Origin: Prostheceraeus crozeri
Taxonomy: Eukaryota; Platyhelminthes; Polycladida; Euryleptidae
Direction: 5' to 3'
Assembly (NCBI GenBank): GCA_907163375.1
Contig: CAJQUW010007262.1
Location: 1 to 64,000, forward strand
Length of the DNA stretch: 64,000 bases
The notes under the pieces are model-generated. The model was not told the origin of the DNA and made no database searches. It saw only the letters and a program-made list of their open reading frames with translations. The translations under genes and the position numbers were made by a program. This document shows, one piece after another, positions 12,600 to 25,269 of this stretch; position 1 is the stretch's first letter; every line of letters starts with the position of its first letter.

Positions 12600-14390
12600 A
12601 GCTAAAATTCATATTCAGAAGAATATGTTGATTGATAAATCTATCAATAGAAGATATCTCCTTCTGCATGTCCATGTAAATCCTTGTTGCTGGATTACCC
12701 TGAATATTTTACTTCAATAAAATTCAAATGACGTGTCCTTGCTCCTAATTCCATCTTTAAAAATGAGCACACCTCATCACTCAGCAAATTACTTCGATTT
12801 GACTCGTATGCTCATGATTATGATTTCTGAAACCTTTCACATAAAAAGATGTTATATCCGTCTTAATGACAATTATCCATCGCCTAGCATCGTTTACCGA
12901 TTCGTTTTACCGGTTTTGTTACAAAAATTAGCAGCATGATCTCACTCGAGGAATGAAATATAATCTTGAATTCATAGCATATTCTAATCATTGCTTTGAT
13001 TTTAACACAACGACTAAATGATCTTTTTTATGTGAAAGATTAAATTGCTTTCGAGATGAAAATCGACTATTTGGATTTCATTAATTCTTAGATAAATAGT
13101 TCTAGAACGTAACTGCGAATTATCAAACCTGGCCGATGGCAAGTAAAATTAGATATGAACATAACTATTTCATTTGAATATGTTTGGTGCATAAAGACCT
13201 GGAATGCCTAATCAAATTATGTGCTAACGGTTGTCCTGCTTTGGAAGGTATTTCAGGATTTTTCAACATTCAATCAGCTGTAGAAAGGTAAATAATGAAT
13301 GCATCCGAAAGCTCTCCCGTGACTTTTCATGAATTGACATAATGAAGTCACATGTAAAGTTTGAGCCATCACTCATTATTTGCATTAATGCTAGGACCTA
13401 GAAAAGCTTCACCTGCCAAGCAGGGTCTACTGGAACCTCTTACAGAATCCGTCAACTTCTCTCTACAATCCGCGCTCCCTCGGAATAATGATTAATATGT
13501 GAGTGTTGCTAACACTCCATGATGATCAGCTGTAGGTCTGACAAATGAAGCTGCACTATGTTGACGTTTCTTCTAACGAACCTGTTCTCAGGTGAACTTC
13601 ACTTGTGAGGAGTAGACCGAAATGAGACAGTGCCGAGTGACGAATTCCCCGCTATAATGAAGCGATTGACTTCGAAGATGACATGCCCAACAGTTAGACA
13701 ACGAAGCTGACCAAATTGCATATTGAACACGTATATGGAAGATCCAATATGAAGATTCCATCCCGGTGCTACCAGCTTGTATTGAGTATGATGTAGGTGC
13801 TCAATGATATGATGTAGGACTTGAAAGTAATATTCAGGCTTCCTCTTTATAACTGATATACTCTACTGATATTATCATAAATGAAATATATCTAATCTCC
13901 CAATATTTCACATTTCTTTACCAAGGTCAGAACAATAACTGACATTTTACGCATAAGTCCAGCATAAGTCTGCTGTCCAAGCTCTCTCCCCTCCATGCAC
14001 GATGCCGCATCACGTGGGACAGATGCGAAATAGGCTAATTAACCTCTGTGCTTTGCAGAGTTTGCAAGGAGAGAAATCATTTCTTATTCTTCATGAATAA
14101 ATGCAAAGTTCTTTAAATGCTCTTTACACACAGATGTGAGTGCTTCTTCCTACTCAAACAAAATAGTTAAAATCCCTGAAAATGAATGTCAAATTCTTTG
14201 AGTTACTGATTCCAATATAGAGGGTGCACTAACATGGGCTCTTGATGATAGATAAATCTGAAAGCATGCCACATTCAGGAAATGGCGTTTTCCTGTCTTA
14301 TAAAGAGGAGTGGAACGAATTTTAATCGCAAACATAATTCCTGTCAAGAAGTAATGAATGACAATAACTTGCTTAGGTGGTGGTAGCATC
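12600..14390. other. Unassigned AT-rich intronic DNA
   Basis: No recognised gene, terminal repeat or reverse transcriptase motif. Short open frames only. Confidence 0.4.
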
Positions 14391-14404
14391 CCTTAGAGGT
14401 GTCA

Positions 14405-14475
14405 AAGTTGTGGTTAGCATGCTGACTGTCAATGACTAACTGTAGTTCGATATCCCATACTGTACATGAACCTGA
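14405..14475 (+). repeat. tRNA-like SINE head (weak)
   Basis: GTGGTTAGCATGCTGAC resembles an A box with the usual GGTTAGCAT of tRNA-derived SINEs, and TAGTTCGATATCCC downstream resembles a B box. Spacing is about 30 bp. No second copy was found in the window. Confidence 0.4.
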
Positions 14476-14479
14476 CGCT

Positions 14480-17245
14480 GTCCTTTTTTTGTCGACCTAG
14501 CAATGAATGGCTACATGTTCAAATATTGTGTCGGGGAGCAAATCTGATGGGAAGAAGATTGGTCACAAATCCAAATGCCGCACCGGACTATTGTAACTGG
14601 CGCTAACCATGGACGTGCAAACAGATAATAGCCTTGTGAACTAAGCAAGTGCTATGGCTTGAATGATATAAACTTGCCAATATTGTGTCTTCAGATTACC
14701 ATTCGTAAACAGAAACATAGACTGACGAAGAGCGGTCTGCTATAGGGAATCTATTCAATGTATTTCTCGTTAAGGTTTGTTACTCAGGAATTTTAAACCG
14801 ACTGTTTGAAATCTCTTAAGTGTAAATTGATGATTTGTGAGTACAGATAATATCTAACCAACTCATCTCATCGTTAACTTACACGCAACGAGCCCTACTT
14901 TTACATACTTGAAAGGAGGCAAACGTCACGAAAACCATCGAAATATAAAGTCAAAGACAGCACGTGCTTGAAGCATTAACTCACAAGAAAATAACATAAC
15001 CAGAGCTAGAATTATATAAAAATATGTGTTTGCACAGCTGGTGACATCTTTTGCTCAAGCTTGATGCGAATATGTTGACAGAATGTGAAATCTTACATCT
15101 TCGTTTCTTGAGACTGATTTCTACTGACGTCTGTGACCTCAACGACCCAACAATTGAACCTCGAGCAGCTTCAAAAGTGACTGAAGATAGCAAAATATGA
15201 AATTGATTCCTACATGTAAGTCCAAACCGGCTAGCCTTGAAATTCTGTGAGGCCTGTTGACTACCTTCTTTGAGAACTTGGAAACTATTATCGAATCAAT
15301 ATTACAACATTCAGGTCCATAAGAAAATCCATTCGGAAAGCCATCCTCCCCTGCGAAAAATGGATAATGGACGTAAAACGAAAAGCACATAGTAAGGAAG
15401 CATGTGGATTGCGTAAGCCCGTATGACAGTTGTGCCTGCCAGCAAAACCATCCAGGTTAAAATAGGCCTCATAGCTCCGTAACAATACATCAACATTCAA
15501 CAAAATGTTCGATACATCAACATTTTGCAACATCCAGCTCGAGAAATTCATTGGAGCTTCAGTCTGCCTCCGTGGTTGAATGCATCAGGGATAAATGATA
15601 GCGGTACATTCCCAAATGCTACTTTTGTATTCTGCGACCAATACGTTCCGAAATAGTGAATGAACGTGCTTCATCAGACATGGTGGCGGCCAGATTTCAA
15701 GTTTCAAATTCCCGGGCTATTCCATGGTACTTTTTATATAGACCAGACATGCTACTTCAATTGCACTTAAAAAAATCATCCGTAGACATCTTTAAACAGG
15801 TGTTCAAATTGAGATATTTTCCGCTTGAATTTTGCCACCAAATTTTTAAGTCCTACCTGATGACCGATATTTGACTCTATTGTATTCACTTATCAAAATT
15901 TTTGAATTATATGAGCGGTGGTTCCTGAAACTTATCAACGTGTACCTTTCTTCAATAACCTGTAGCCAGTTAATTACCGATGTGATCTAAATGATTTTGC
16001 ATCGATAGAGAAGTTAATTTCCTGAATTTTCTAGCGATAAAAAAAACTTGATTTTCATCACTGACTGATTTATTTAATTCTATAACGTTGTATTTTGTCG
16101 ATTTTCAGACCTCAATTGTCAAAACAGCTAAGTTGAAGTAACAGATATACTTTTGGAATGCGACATTTTGAACAGCCATAATGTATTCATGACATGATAG
16201 GCCACCATGACATCAAAAAGCATGTTAATGCAATGGATCGATGGTACCAAGTTATTAAGAAACATCGATACGAGAAGCCAGGAAGGCTGCCACATTGGGC
16301 GAAGACCCCAAACGCCAGAAGTGCTCTAGCCTATCATCCTTCGAGTTCATACCAGCTCGCGTAGAAACAATGAGCGCATGACAGCCGTCAGTTAAGGAAT
16401 TTTTGTCTCCAGGTTCCAGCAAAGTCAGTTCTCATACTGGAGAATAAAGGTCTCCATCCATCTTGATTCAAAGGATAGTGATGGCGGTGCAACGCAATAA
16501 TGCAACCTCAGTATTGGAGACATTACTACCAGGGAAACCTTGGTTGAAATTTTTAATCTGGTATTATTTAACTCAATATGACTTTACAAATCAAATCCTA
16601 ATCAAATTATTCTACTAAGTCTTCTTCACATTGTGTTATTATTTGCATCCATTTCTTGTAATTGAAATAAAATTCATGACATGTTTATAACAAATTTAAG
16701 GTGTTTATTCAATACAATGAATAACTTTTGAAAGAATACATGACTTTTGAAAATGTCACGTTCCAAAAGGCAATTTGTTATTGAAACTTTGCATATTTGA
16801 AAATTGAAGATTGAAAAATTGACTAAAAACAAAAATTACATGGATTACACTTAAGTCATGAAATTATATGAATCAATCATCTGATCATCTGTGTTTGTTT
16901 AACAAAGCATTCAACCGGTTAAATGCGTAGGTCTAATAGAGCTTATTCAAAATGCTTTCGATGGTTCTGATTATTTTTCTGTTTATTAAATTTTTTTTGT
17001 AAGGCTTACCTATAAGCTTATCCTGCACTCTCGATTAGTAGTGCAGTGCATATGGTTGAGAAATACAGACGCGCATATCGCGGTTAACCAGTTAAACATA
17101 TACATTCAGGTCTTAAGCACCTAGTTCGCATTTATTCTAAGTATTATAGACGTGACCGGAGCAGAGAACTAAATTTGGAAGCCACTGGTCTACACATAAG
17201 CTTCATTGGATTGGGTAAACCTCTTGTCATGATTTACAGTGCGGT
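14480..17245. other. Unassigned intronic DNA
   Basis: No recognised gene. Overlapping minus-strand frames at 14981-15551 include a hydrophobic stretch (PILTWMVLLAGTTVI) but no family could be named. Plus-strand sequence near 16220-16330 (RWYQVIKKH, then GRLPHWAKT) is faintly transposase-like and too short to call. Confidence 0.35.
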
Positions 17246-17249
17246 TTTG

Positions 17250-17378
17250 AAACTCATCACTTAGCCATTGACTTTTATTCGAAATTTCAACGAAAACTCT
17301 GACAAATCAGAAGCAGCCTTGACTGAGTTCCGTTGGCATCTCGAATCAAAGTCAATGAAAAGCTAAGTGATGAATTTG
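17250..17378. repeat. Short foldback (hairpin MITE-like)
   Basis: TCATCACTTAGC with CATTGACTTT on the left arm (near 17254) is repeated in reverse complement on the right (AAAGTCAATG, then GCTAAGTGATGA near 17348-17374). Arms are about 30 bp around a 60-bp loop. No coding content. Confidence 0.65.
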
Positions 17379-18024
17379 AAAATATCACAAGTCATGTCAA
17401 GAAGACTATCTAAGCCAATTGAGTCTATGTTTAAGACTGATTTCTTTCCCCCGCTTGGTATGGATATAGACGCATGGGTAACCCTAAGTGTTAAACTGCA
17501 CTATTCTCCTCAGATGCGCAGTTTCATCAATAAAGCAGATTTATATTACTCACGAAATTGTGACCATGGAAAACATCTTACAACTTCTGAAATTGATCAC
17601 GTAAAGATAAACGTAAATGTACAGTGTAGATATGATCTTTCAGCATATATAACTCGCAATTTTAATTTTATATCGTAAGAGATTATATAATTTGCTATAT
17701 TACGAGTGCTGCGAAATTATTTGCAAGCGCGCTGAGAAATACAAAAAACAAAATCTTTTTGCGGACACATGTGCATCACGGAATTCTAGAGAAGCGGAAG
17801 CGAAAGCTGCTGAAGGAATTAAATGGTCGTTCATGACCGCAGACCGAGGCTTTGTCAGTAGCGTGTCGAGTTACTTGCTATGCGAGATTGTAAAGTCAGC
17901 TTGAATGTGTGCGTGTTTCGCTGTGTGAGAAATACATTGATAATGCTACCATTTCAATCAATTATGATGGCAGTCGCAAGTCTAGACATGGTAAAAATAA
18001 CATTAAATTGACTGATACAATATA

Positions 18025-20282
18025 CAGGCCTGTGATTAGCCTATGAAAAAAATTGAGGATTTTTTGTGAAAAATTTGAGGAATGGAAACGGAGCCCAATA
18101 TGATAATTGCAAGAAAAACTACAAATTTTAGCACGGATTTTGGGCCAAACTTCAAATCATGAAAGTCACAACGAAAAAGGTAACCCAAGGGTTGACCACA
18201 CCCCACTTTTTGAAGTTGTGTATATTTCAAAGGAATACTGACTTGGTCATAATCACTTCCCGAGTTGTTACGAAATCAATTTGTTGCCTCAAGTATTATC
18301 TGCTTAGAATGTGTCGAACAGAGGATGTCAGATCAAGCTGCTGACATCGCTCAGCTTCACGCTATCGTCTCCAATTCAATTATGCTTGTCAGATTTGTAT
18401 ACTGTAATTTTTTGAATGTAGGATATATCCTCAACCACATGCATCTGGGGCTTTGCAACAATTATTTTTTACGGACTTTTGACGAATTTGGGATGAGAGT
18501 AACCAATAAGTATAGAAAGCTTAAAATCGTTGACGGAATGCTTGTGACTTAAAAAAGTCAGTAATTTATCATGAAGGATACGCCGCATTACACATTAATT
18601 TATCAATATTATGTTATACTGCACAAGTTTTGGTGGCTCTAGTTTGTTAGCGCTTGATCATATCGCTCCGATCTACATTCAAATGAACATGAATTCTCTC
18701 ATACAACACAAAACAAGTGTCGGGAACAGGCTTGCTAGTTGAGTTGTTGGTCTCATACAGGCAAAGAGTGAAAGATTATCACCTCTATTCGCATGAAGTT
18801 GCACCGAGATATTGACGTCCACATCTTGCAGTAGACCCAGGTTGAAAATCTACCAACCCAGTACAATGTGGTTCAATGTCTTAATTAATATACGAGTACG
18901 TTTACATACAACGATAAGCAATGTGTGCACTAATTTCACACCAACCAGTGCTCAGCAAATTATGAAAACGATCTATAAGTGAATAATTCATCCAGGATAA
19001 GTGTCGGTCGGCAGACCCCGGAAAATGTAGCTGCAAAAAGACTCATGAGATAGCAGAGCTTCATGCGCTTCCAACCCCCGCACGCTAGTGACCAGGAGGC
19101 ATGTAGACACTAAATTTATGGTCCATCCGCTTTACCCCGTCGGATGTGTTCATGTTCAGCGGAAATAAAATGGAAGAGAGTGAGTGAAATAAACGCTTCA
19201 GTTGATACGAGCACTGAAATCCAAGTGGCCTGGGCTACCTATATGTTATCATATAATGGATATGGAAGATCGATATCCTTAAGTTCTTTAAGAAGTACAG
19301 GCATGCATTTAGCAGCTATGTAGTCGCAGAAACATATGAAGAAGGTTGTGACAAAGGTCAAGATAATTAATGAAAATAATTGAATGTGCATTTTATTGTT
19401 GGAATTCTAAGAAATATTGTGAAGTTAGAAGCAAAAAGTTGCAGTGCTCAAATATACAATTTCTGTAGGTTGATCGCAGTGTTTCACTCATTAAATACGT
19501 GAAAGCATTTAATGAGTGAGTTCGACAGACAATAACTTCGGACAACTTCTCTGCTTAGCAAAATAAGTCCAGACGAACCGGAACATCTGCAGCCTTGTAG
19601 CTTGCAGAAATGAAAACGACATTCAACGCATTCAACGTAACAAAGTGCGTCAAGGTAACAAAATTAAAAAAAAATCAAGCTAACGACTGGTTAATTTTTG
19701 ATGTGCTAAATATAACATGGCTAAAAGAAAATCATTATATCCTAAAATGTTTAGAAATTTAAAAAATTCTTACTAGAAGGACAAGCAACGGTTATCCTCT
19801 CCTCATGTGGAATGAATTGGTGAGTAAGTCGCTCTTTTCAAAATTTTGTTTATCACTTATATATTGAAAAGATTCTATTTAACAGTCTGCCCATTCCGAT
19901 GATAAAAGGACAGGTCTGTCTCCAATCAAAATATCAGATCTAGCTAGCACAGCGGGATTACGCTATCTAAAATCTACCAAGTGTGTGTGAGAGAAAAATC
20001 ATTAAGTTATAAATTATGAGAGAAGAAAAAGAAAAGAAATAAATCATGAGTGATTCATGATTAGCAGCATGGATGTAGGGTACATGTTACAGGATACAGG
20101 GTACATCTTAGCTTCTTGTTTGGAAGTTTATATATCATCGCCATTCGCCAAAAAAATATATTATCCGACATTTTGTCTGTAGTGTGTCGCATTTGAGGAA
20201 TTTCTCATAGTTAAGCTATATTTGAGGAATTTTTGAGGATTTGAGGAGTAATAAACAAATTTGAGGAGTAATCACAGGCCTG
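18025..20282. mobile_element. hAT-like transposon with 6-bp target duplication, no transposase left
   Basis: Both ends carry the perfect inverted repeat CAGGCCTGTGATTA (18025 inward; 20282 inward in reverse). Beyond it both ends have runs of TTGAGGA-type repeats (near 18050 and 20195-20270). The bases just outside are AATATA on both sides (18019-18024 and 20283-20288), an exact 6-bp duplication. The 2258-bp interior has no transposase frame; open frames at 18265-18552 are not recognisable. An internal segment (18180-18490) recurs in diverged form at 38690-39000. The CAGGCCTG end is hAT-like and the ends resemble those of the autonomous copy at 29434-33598. Confidence 0.75.
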
Positions 20283-20290
20283 AATATATT

Positions 20291-21170
20291 TAGGGACAAA
20301 AGTAAATCACGGTAAAATTTTCAAAATTACACGGATTTTTTTTTAATTTTCGGGAAATTACACGGCACTTACACGGTCATGATGAGAGATCAATGAACAC
20401 ATTGATATCCGTTATCCTATATTTTGCATTTATCTCACGGCTTAGATATAACTCCATGACTAAAATAAACTTACTATAAAGATATCGATTAACATTCTTA
20501 TCACTGATGATTCACATTATTTCATCAAAATAAAATCAAGAAATCAGAAAGATTCCATGAAATCAAGTATACTTTGAATTAATGGGTAAGCCCATTTACA
20601 ATTGAACACTGTTAAAAGCAGACATGGCTTGCATCGCAAGGTTGGAGTCTTTCATGCGTTGACGTTGTGGATGATCGACGCGCGTGTATGCGCTGACCAT
20701 TCGTTCTGCGTCAACAGAGTTGACCGGAATGCACAAACAGCGCATCGCTATTTTAGCGAGTTCTGGGAATCGGTCAGGAACCGCGCTCCAGAATTCGATC
20801 GGACCAACGTTTTCATTTAATTCGATAACTGCTTGTTTGTAGGCAGGGAGTTCAGAGCGCGCGCGGGTATTGTCGAGCAAGCCGGGGATGCTGTGAATGT
20901 CGTCAACATTCAGGATCTTGGCTTGCTTCGGATCGAAGAAAGGGACAGCCTTAAGCTATATTCGTGCCACAGAATTCGTACGCGCATCACGGAATTCCAA
21001 ATTGCATTTAGAATTAAGCCTATGACAGGCTATGCACACAGGCATGGCGGTCTGAATTGGTCTTTACACGGCATTACAAGGCTTATTTCGTTTTACACGG
21101 TTTAACCAAAAAATGATGATTTACACGGTTTCCATGCAATTCGTGTAATCGTGTAAAACCTTGGTCCCTA
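20291..21170 (-). mobile_element. hAT transposon, deleted copy with 8-bp target duplication
   Basis: The element begins TAGGGACAAAAG and ends in the reverse complement of TAGGGACCAAGG. Flanks are AATATATT on both sides (20283-20290 and 21171-21178), a perfect 8-bp duplication, the hAT hallmark. Subterminal ACACGG repeats occur at both ends. On the minus strand 20596-20880 reads FWSAVPDRFPELAKIA, then CIPVNSVDAERMVSAYTRV, the hAT C-terminal dimerisation domain (variant of S-x-x-x-E-R). The rest of the transposase is missing. It inserted exactly at the right border of the element ending at 20282, so it is younger than that insertion. Confidence 0.88.
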
Positions 21171-21339
21171 AATATATTCCTGGCATCAAATGGGAATGTT
21201 CAATGAATGAGTCATAAGTCCACTGTCTTAATAAACCTCACATTGATAGGTACTGCTGTTGTGCTTTGCTGACGGGAAATTAGAAAATTTCATCTATTGT
21301 CGTCGAGTGGTCAAATTCTTTAATGGATATAAAAAAAGT

Positions 21340-22440
21340 CTGATGAAGCAGAAATTGTGTCTTTGTCCACTTTTCAATGTGACAAAAATCTACTGAAGGA
21401 ATGGCTCATGAATTTACGTCGTGCTGATCTCATAAGTGTTGATCAAATAACAGACATGACAAAAGTCTGCGACAAGCACTTTTTATCAGAAGAAATTGAA
21501 ACCTGGTGCATATCCTTGAATTCACCCACATGTCCCGTACTTGAGCAAGACTGATCACCTCACGCCTAACTACAGCATCTTCACACGATAGACTTGAAGA
21601 AAATGAGCTGATATTTAAATCAAGCAAGGAGACATGGTTGAGTGGTGTTTTTAAAACACTTGATGAAATGCTACGAGAAATCTCAGATGACAATTTTACT
21701 ATACCAAGTGGCTATCTCACGGTCGAAAGTGATAACAACTTGATTTTCCTATTCATCACGGAAATGGAGGAAAATCCATCCTTGAAAGCGTCAGTAGCTA
21801 TTTCAAACGACTTTAAATTCTCTGTCTTTTATCGACAGGAATCCATTACCGGAAAGACAATTCAATCATCTATAACAGACAGCAAGCAAAGTTAGCAGCT
21901 AAATAGAAAAAACATCAAACATTTTAGCATTCCTCAAATCAATGTGTGAATCGCATCAGGTAACGCCTGTTAACAGCGATAACATCATCAAATTATCGAC
22001 TAGCATAAATCGTGCTGCTCTGCACCGATTTTTCCCGTCTTGAGAGTCTTCTGTTTCTTTTTTTGTCAGCTGCGTCTCATGCTTCATAGGTCTCATCAGC
22101 TGAGGTGCAGCTCTGATACAATCGTAATATTTTACAGTTTTGAATGGATAATGATTATGCTGGGGTGGTTTCTTTATGCTGCCATCAATGAGAAGACTGC
22201 AGCAGCTTTTTTCTGGATTAAATGTGCAGCCATCAGAGGTTGATGTACAAAGTACCCGTGTCTTACCTTCGATCAAGCTTGTCAAGGTTAGATGATAAAG
22301 ACAAAATTTGCATCATGATTTTTGATGAGATATGCACTGCACTTCAGAAGAAAATCAAAGTGCTGAATTTGTCGGACAACGAGGTGATGTTGAGAAAATT
22401 TTCTGATAGAAAATGTAATGACTTACGGTATTTTGATTGA
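21340..22440 (+). mobile_element. THAP/P-element-like transposase relic
   Basis: A frame at 21357-21554 reads LLKEWLMNLRRADLIS, then KVCDKHFLSEEI, which fits the second half of a THAP zinc finger (C-x2-H plus the conserved W). At 21600-21890 follow LSGVFKTLDEMLREIS and NDFKFSVFYRQESITG. At 22222-22440 the frame reads DDKDKICIMIFDEICTA, resembling the start of the P-type catalytic domain (I-C-x-x-x-F-D-E). Frames are separated by stops. Terminal repeats were not found. A possible FLYWCH-like finger lies antisense at 21956-22285. Confidence 0.6.
21956..22285 (-). pseudogene. FLYWCH-like zinc-finger fragment (tentative)
   Basis: The minus strand reads RVLCTSTSDGC, then a short spacer and KKPPQHNHYPF. 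The order C-x7-C plus a C-terminal H-N-H fits a FLYWCH/WRKY-GCM1-type finger, found both in host genes and at the N terminus of Mutator-like transposases. It overlaps the P-like relic in antisense. The match is short and could be chance. Confidence 0.3.
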
Positions 22441-23509
22441 CGAAGCAAGTGTTGACCTTGATTCATCTGATTCTGACAATGGAACAGCTAAAACTGCCCT
22501 ACTTGAGCTTGCTTTCAGGGGTGACTTTACTCACCTTTCTGCTATAAATTTTAGCATTTGTGTAATGGTGTACAATTTCGTATATCAAATTCGGCCGGAT
22601 CAACAGCTGATATCCAACTTCATGCAAAAGGACAAGCATCAAGAATTGTTCATCAAATCCAGCATGTCCTATCCGAATTTTGTGTCCGTTATTTGCTAAT
22701 TCATGATGAGTTAGATGATATCAGTGCTTTCGGATTTTGGCAAGAAAAATATTTAATTTGTTTTCACGCAATTTTTTGAAGCAGTTGTATCAACCCTTCT
22801 GCAAATAAGGCAGTCTACCAAATGAAGCAAAACATTGAAGTGATGAAATGGTGAGCAAATTGTGTTGATGATATGATTACGCTACATTGGAAACGATTTG
22901 ATTTTATGGCTCCTTGAAAATCCAATATGAAAAATATCTACTACTCATATTCACAGGCCTGCGAGGAGAAGTAGTACTGGCAGCTTTCGCTTCCTCTCCT
23001 CTAGAATTCCGTGATGTGCATTTATTGCGAGCTTATACTTGCATGTGCGAATTGCAGTCAACACAATTATGTACACGACTTCGATGTGAGCAGGCACAGA
23101 TTGTCTTAATAAGATGCACCGTTACTTATTTGCAATGCTTTATCCTTTGTGATTTCACTGATAGCGACGCTTTAACGACACAATAGAAATCTCCCTACAG
23201 TTATAAATCACGGAGTCATCTGTGAGCGAAGCAAATTGATTAAATCATGAATATTTCATCCACATGGTGTGCAAACATATAAATTTATTTGCTTAAGTCA
23301 ATTGAGATTTGAAGACAAAAGATAAAATTAATGAGCTTAATAATCTTTTCTAATAGAAGAAGTAGAAATCAAGTAATTATTCAATTAAACGCAGTAATGA
23401 AAAATCACTAAATGGCATTCTCGGGCTATTTAAGGGCAAATTGCCCATTTTCCTTAAAATTTAAGGGCGATTCACGGTCCCCAACAAAATTCCCGGGCTC
23501 AGGCTGCCA

Positions 23510-24070
23510 CCCTGATCAGAAGAAGAAGGAAGATAGGATGAAGAGGAGGATAGGAATTCCTATCTTGGGGACATTCTCAATAGCTCTGGGAGTGTTGAGA
23601 CAGCAATAGTGTCAAGAATAAGATGTGAATTCCATGTGTTGCAATTCTTCTTGACGTCCATATGAAGCGTGTGTAAGACAAGTCATCATGCTCTGTGGCC
23701 AGTCATCATCCAATTACAAGACGCCTGAGCGTGTGGAGATGAAAATGCTAATCTGGATGTATGGTGTCAGACTACCGGACAGGGAATCGAATGACAGTAT
23801 CAGAAAAGTACTGGGTCTTGAGAACACCAGACATCGCGAAAAGGTAAATACTACGTTGGTTTGGCCACGTGAAAAGAAGGGGTGAGACAGAGTGGATCAA
23901 AAAGCTATGTGGATGCAAGTGGATGGCAAAAGAGGAGCAGGAAGATAAAAGAAGACCCGGAAAGTCCTCAAACGCGTTGGAGCCCATGAAGCGGACGCCC
24001 ACGATCGGCCGAAATGGAAGTCTATAGTCAAGCAGCTAACGTCTAACCCAGCATCTTCTGAAAATAAGTG
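23510..24070 (+). mobile_element. LINE 3' fragment, decayed
   Basis: Across two or three frames: VEMKMLIWMYGVRLPDRE (23733 on), IRKVLGLENTRHREKV, then WFGHV-type sequence with RRGETEWIKKL (near 23870), RRPRKVLKRVGAHEAD and WKSIVKQL (23960-24040). This is the same class of LINE reverse transcriptase C terminus as the piece at 4970-5890 but a different family. 5' truncated and frame-broken. Confidence 0.7.
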
Positions 24071-24817
24071 ACGCGAAAGAGATGAATGAGTCTGAGTGAA
24101 CAGATTGCGGAAATTCAAACGCCAGCTAATAGCGCTTTTCGTTTAGTAATGGATTGGGCAACCTGATTTTTGCTTCATCGTGTAGAGGAAATATCTTTTC
24201 AAAGTTGATATAAGAAGTGTGATGCTACTGACAGAAGACTGACTAAAAACAATATTGTGCTTTTTGTTGAAGGCTCTCAAAGTGACAGTTGGACTTCGGT
24301 TATTAGCAACAGATAAACAATTTTTTAAAAACGTTTTTAAGTCTTCTTGGCAAATTCATCACGTTCAATCGAGAGAGTTAGCATCACAATTCGAGAAAGC
24401 AAGGCGAATGGATATAAAATGCGCATGTTACACTAAATTGAATGTCATGTGATTGATATTCAACGCGTTCATCGGTGATCACGTGATCTGGTTAAATGAA
24501 GAAGATTAAGTTTTGTTAGGTTCTCGATAGTTTCTCAATCAAGCACACATATCTATGGAAGTTGACAATGTATTCTCGAAGAATTAAAAGGCAGGATTCG
24601 ATTAGAGATTTCCATGCAGACAGTGAAGGACTGACAACAAAGGCCTGTCGCAGTACATTGAATATCCAAAGAGAATGACAACTACTAGGTCAATACATGA
24701 TATGCTGCCTCGCTACAACATGAATGCTGGCAGTATTCTGTCAATAATGTTTAGACAATTAGCTGTCGATATCACTTAGAGATGACTTTTTCCTTCACTC
24801 GCTTTCCGTTTGAACTG

Positions 24818-24906
24818 TCAGCGTGACCTAGTGAAGAGGGTGCGAGCTCGTCTCCACCGCGGATTTCGGTTCGATTCCTAGCTCGGGCGAGTGCGGTCGG
24901 AGAACC
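24818..24906 (+). repeat. tRNA-derived SINE head
   Basis: CGTGACCTAGTGAAGAGGG carries an A-box-like core, and TTTCGGTTCGATTCCTA carries a very good B box (GGTTCGATTCC) about 35 bp on. The GC-rich head stands out from AT-rich surroundings. No further copies were seen in the window, so the body and tail were not defined. Confidence 0.5.
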
Positions 24907-25269
24907 AAGGGTGTCTTGTATTGACTTGATAGTTGTCATTCTCTTTAGATATGACAGTGAAGGAGTTCTTTGTTGCAGTATCGCACTTTATAGCAATTAT
25001 AGAAAATATGATTTTATCACTTTCTGCTCTTATTCTAAATATCTTAAGCACTTTGGTGTCCCTGATACTTTGTCCGAAGCAAAATAGACTGTATACTGCA
25101 TAATCAGAAAATTGCATTCTGTCGCATTTATATTTTGCTTTGACTTTGACCAGCACTGGACTTCAATCGTTTCATGCTTAGAATTTCTCCATCAAAGTCA
25201 GAGCAGCAACTGTCACTCAATTTACAGGTTTCCTAGGCTCCCCTGTTAACTAGTTAAGTTGCCCTGATA

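Noticed and set aside
22951-22965. CACAGGCCTG near 22953 as the right end of the 18025 element
   Set aside because: The flanking bases do not repeat AATATA, whereas the end at 20282 does exactly. It is probably a separate solitary end or chance.
12404-24906. Functional tRNA genes at 12404, 14405 and 24818
   Set aside because: A and B boxes are present but the acceptor and anticodon stems do not close, as in SINE heads or pseudogenes.
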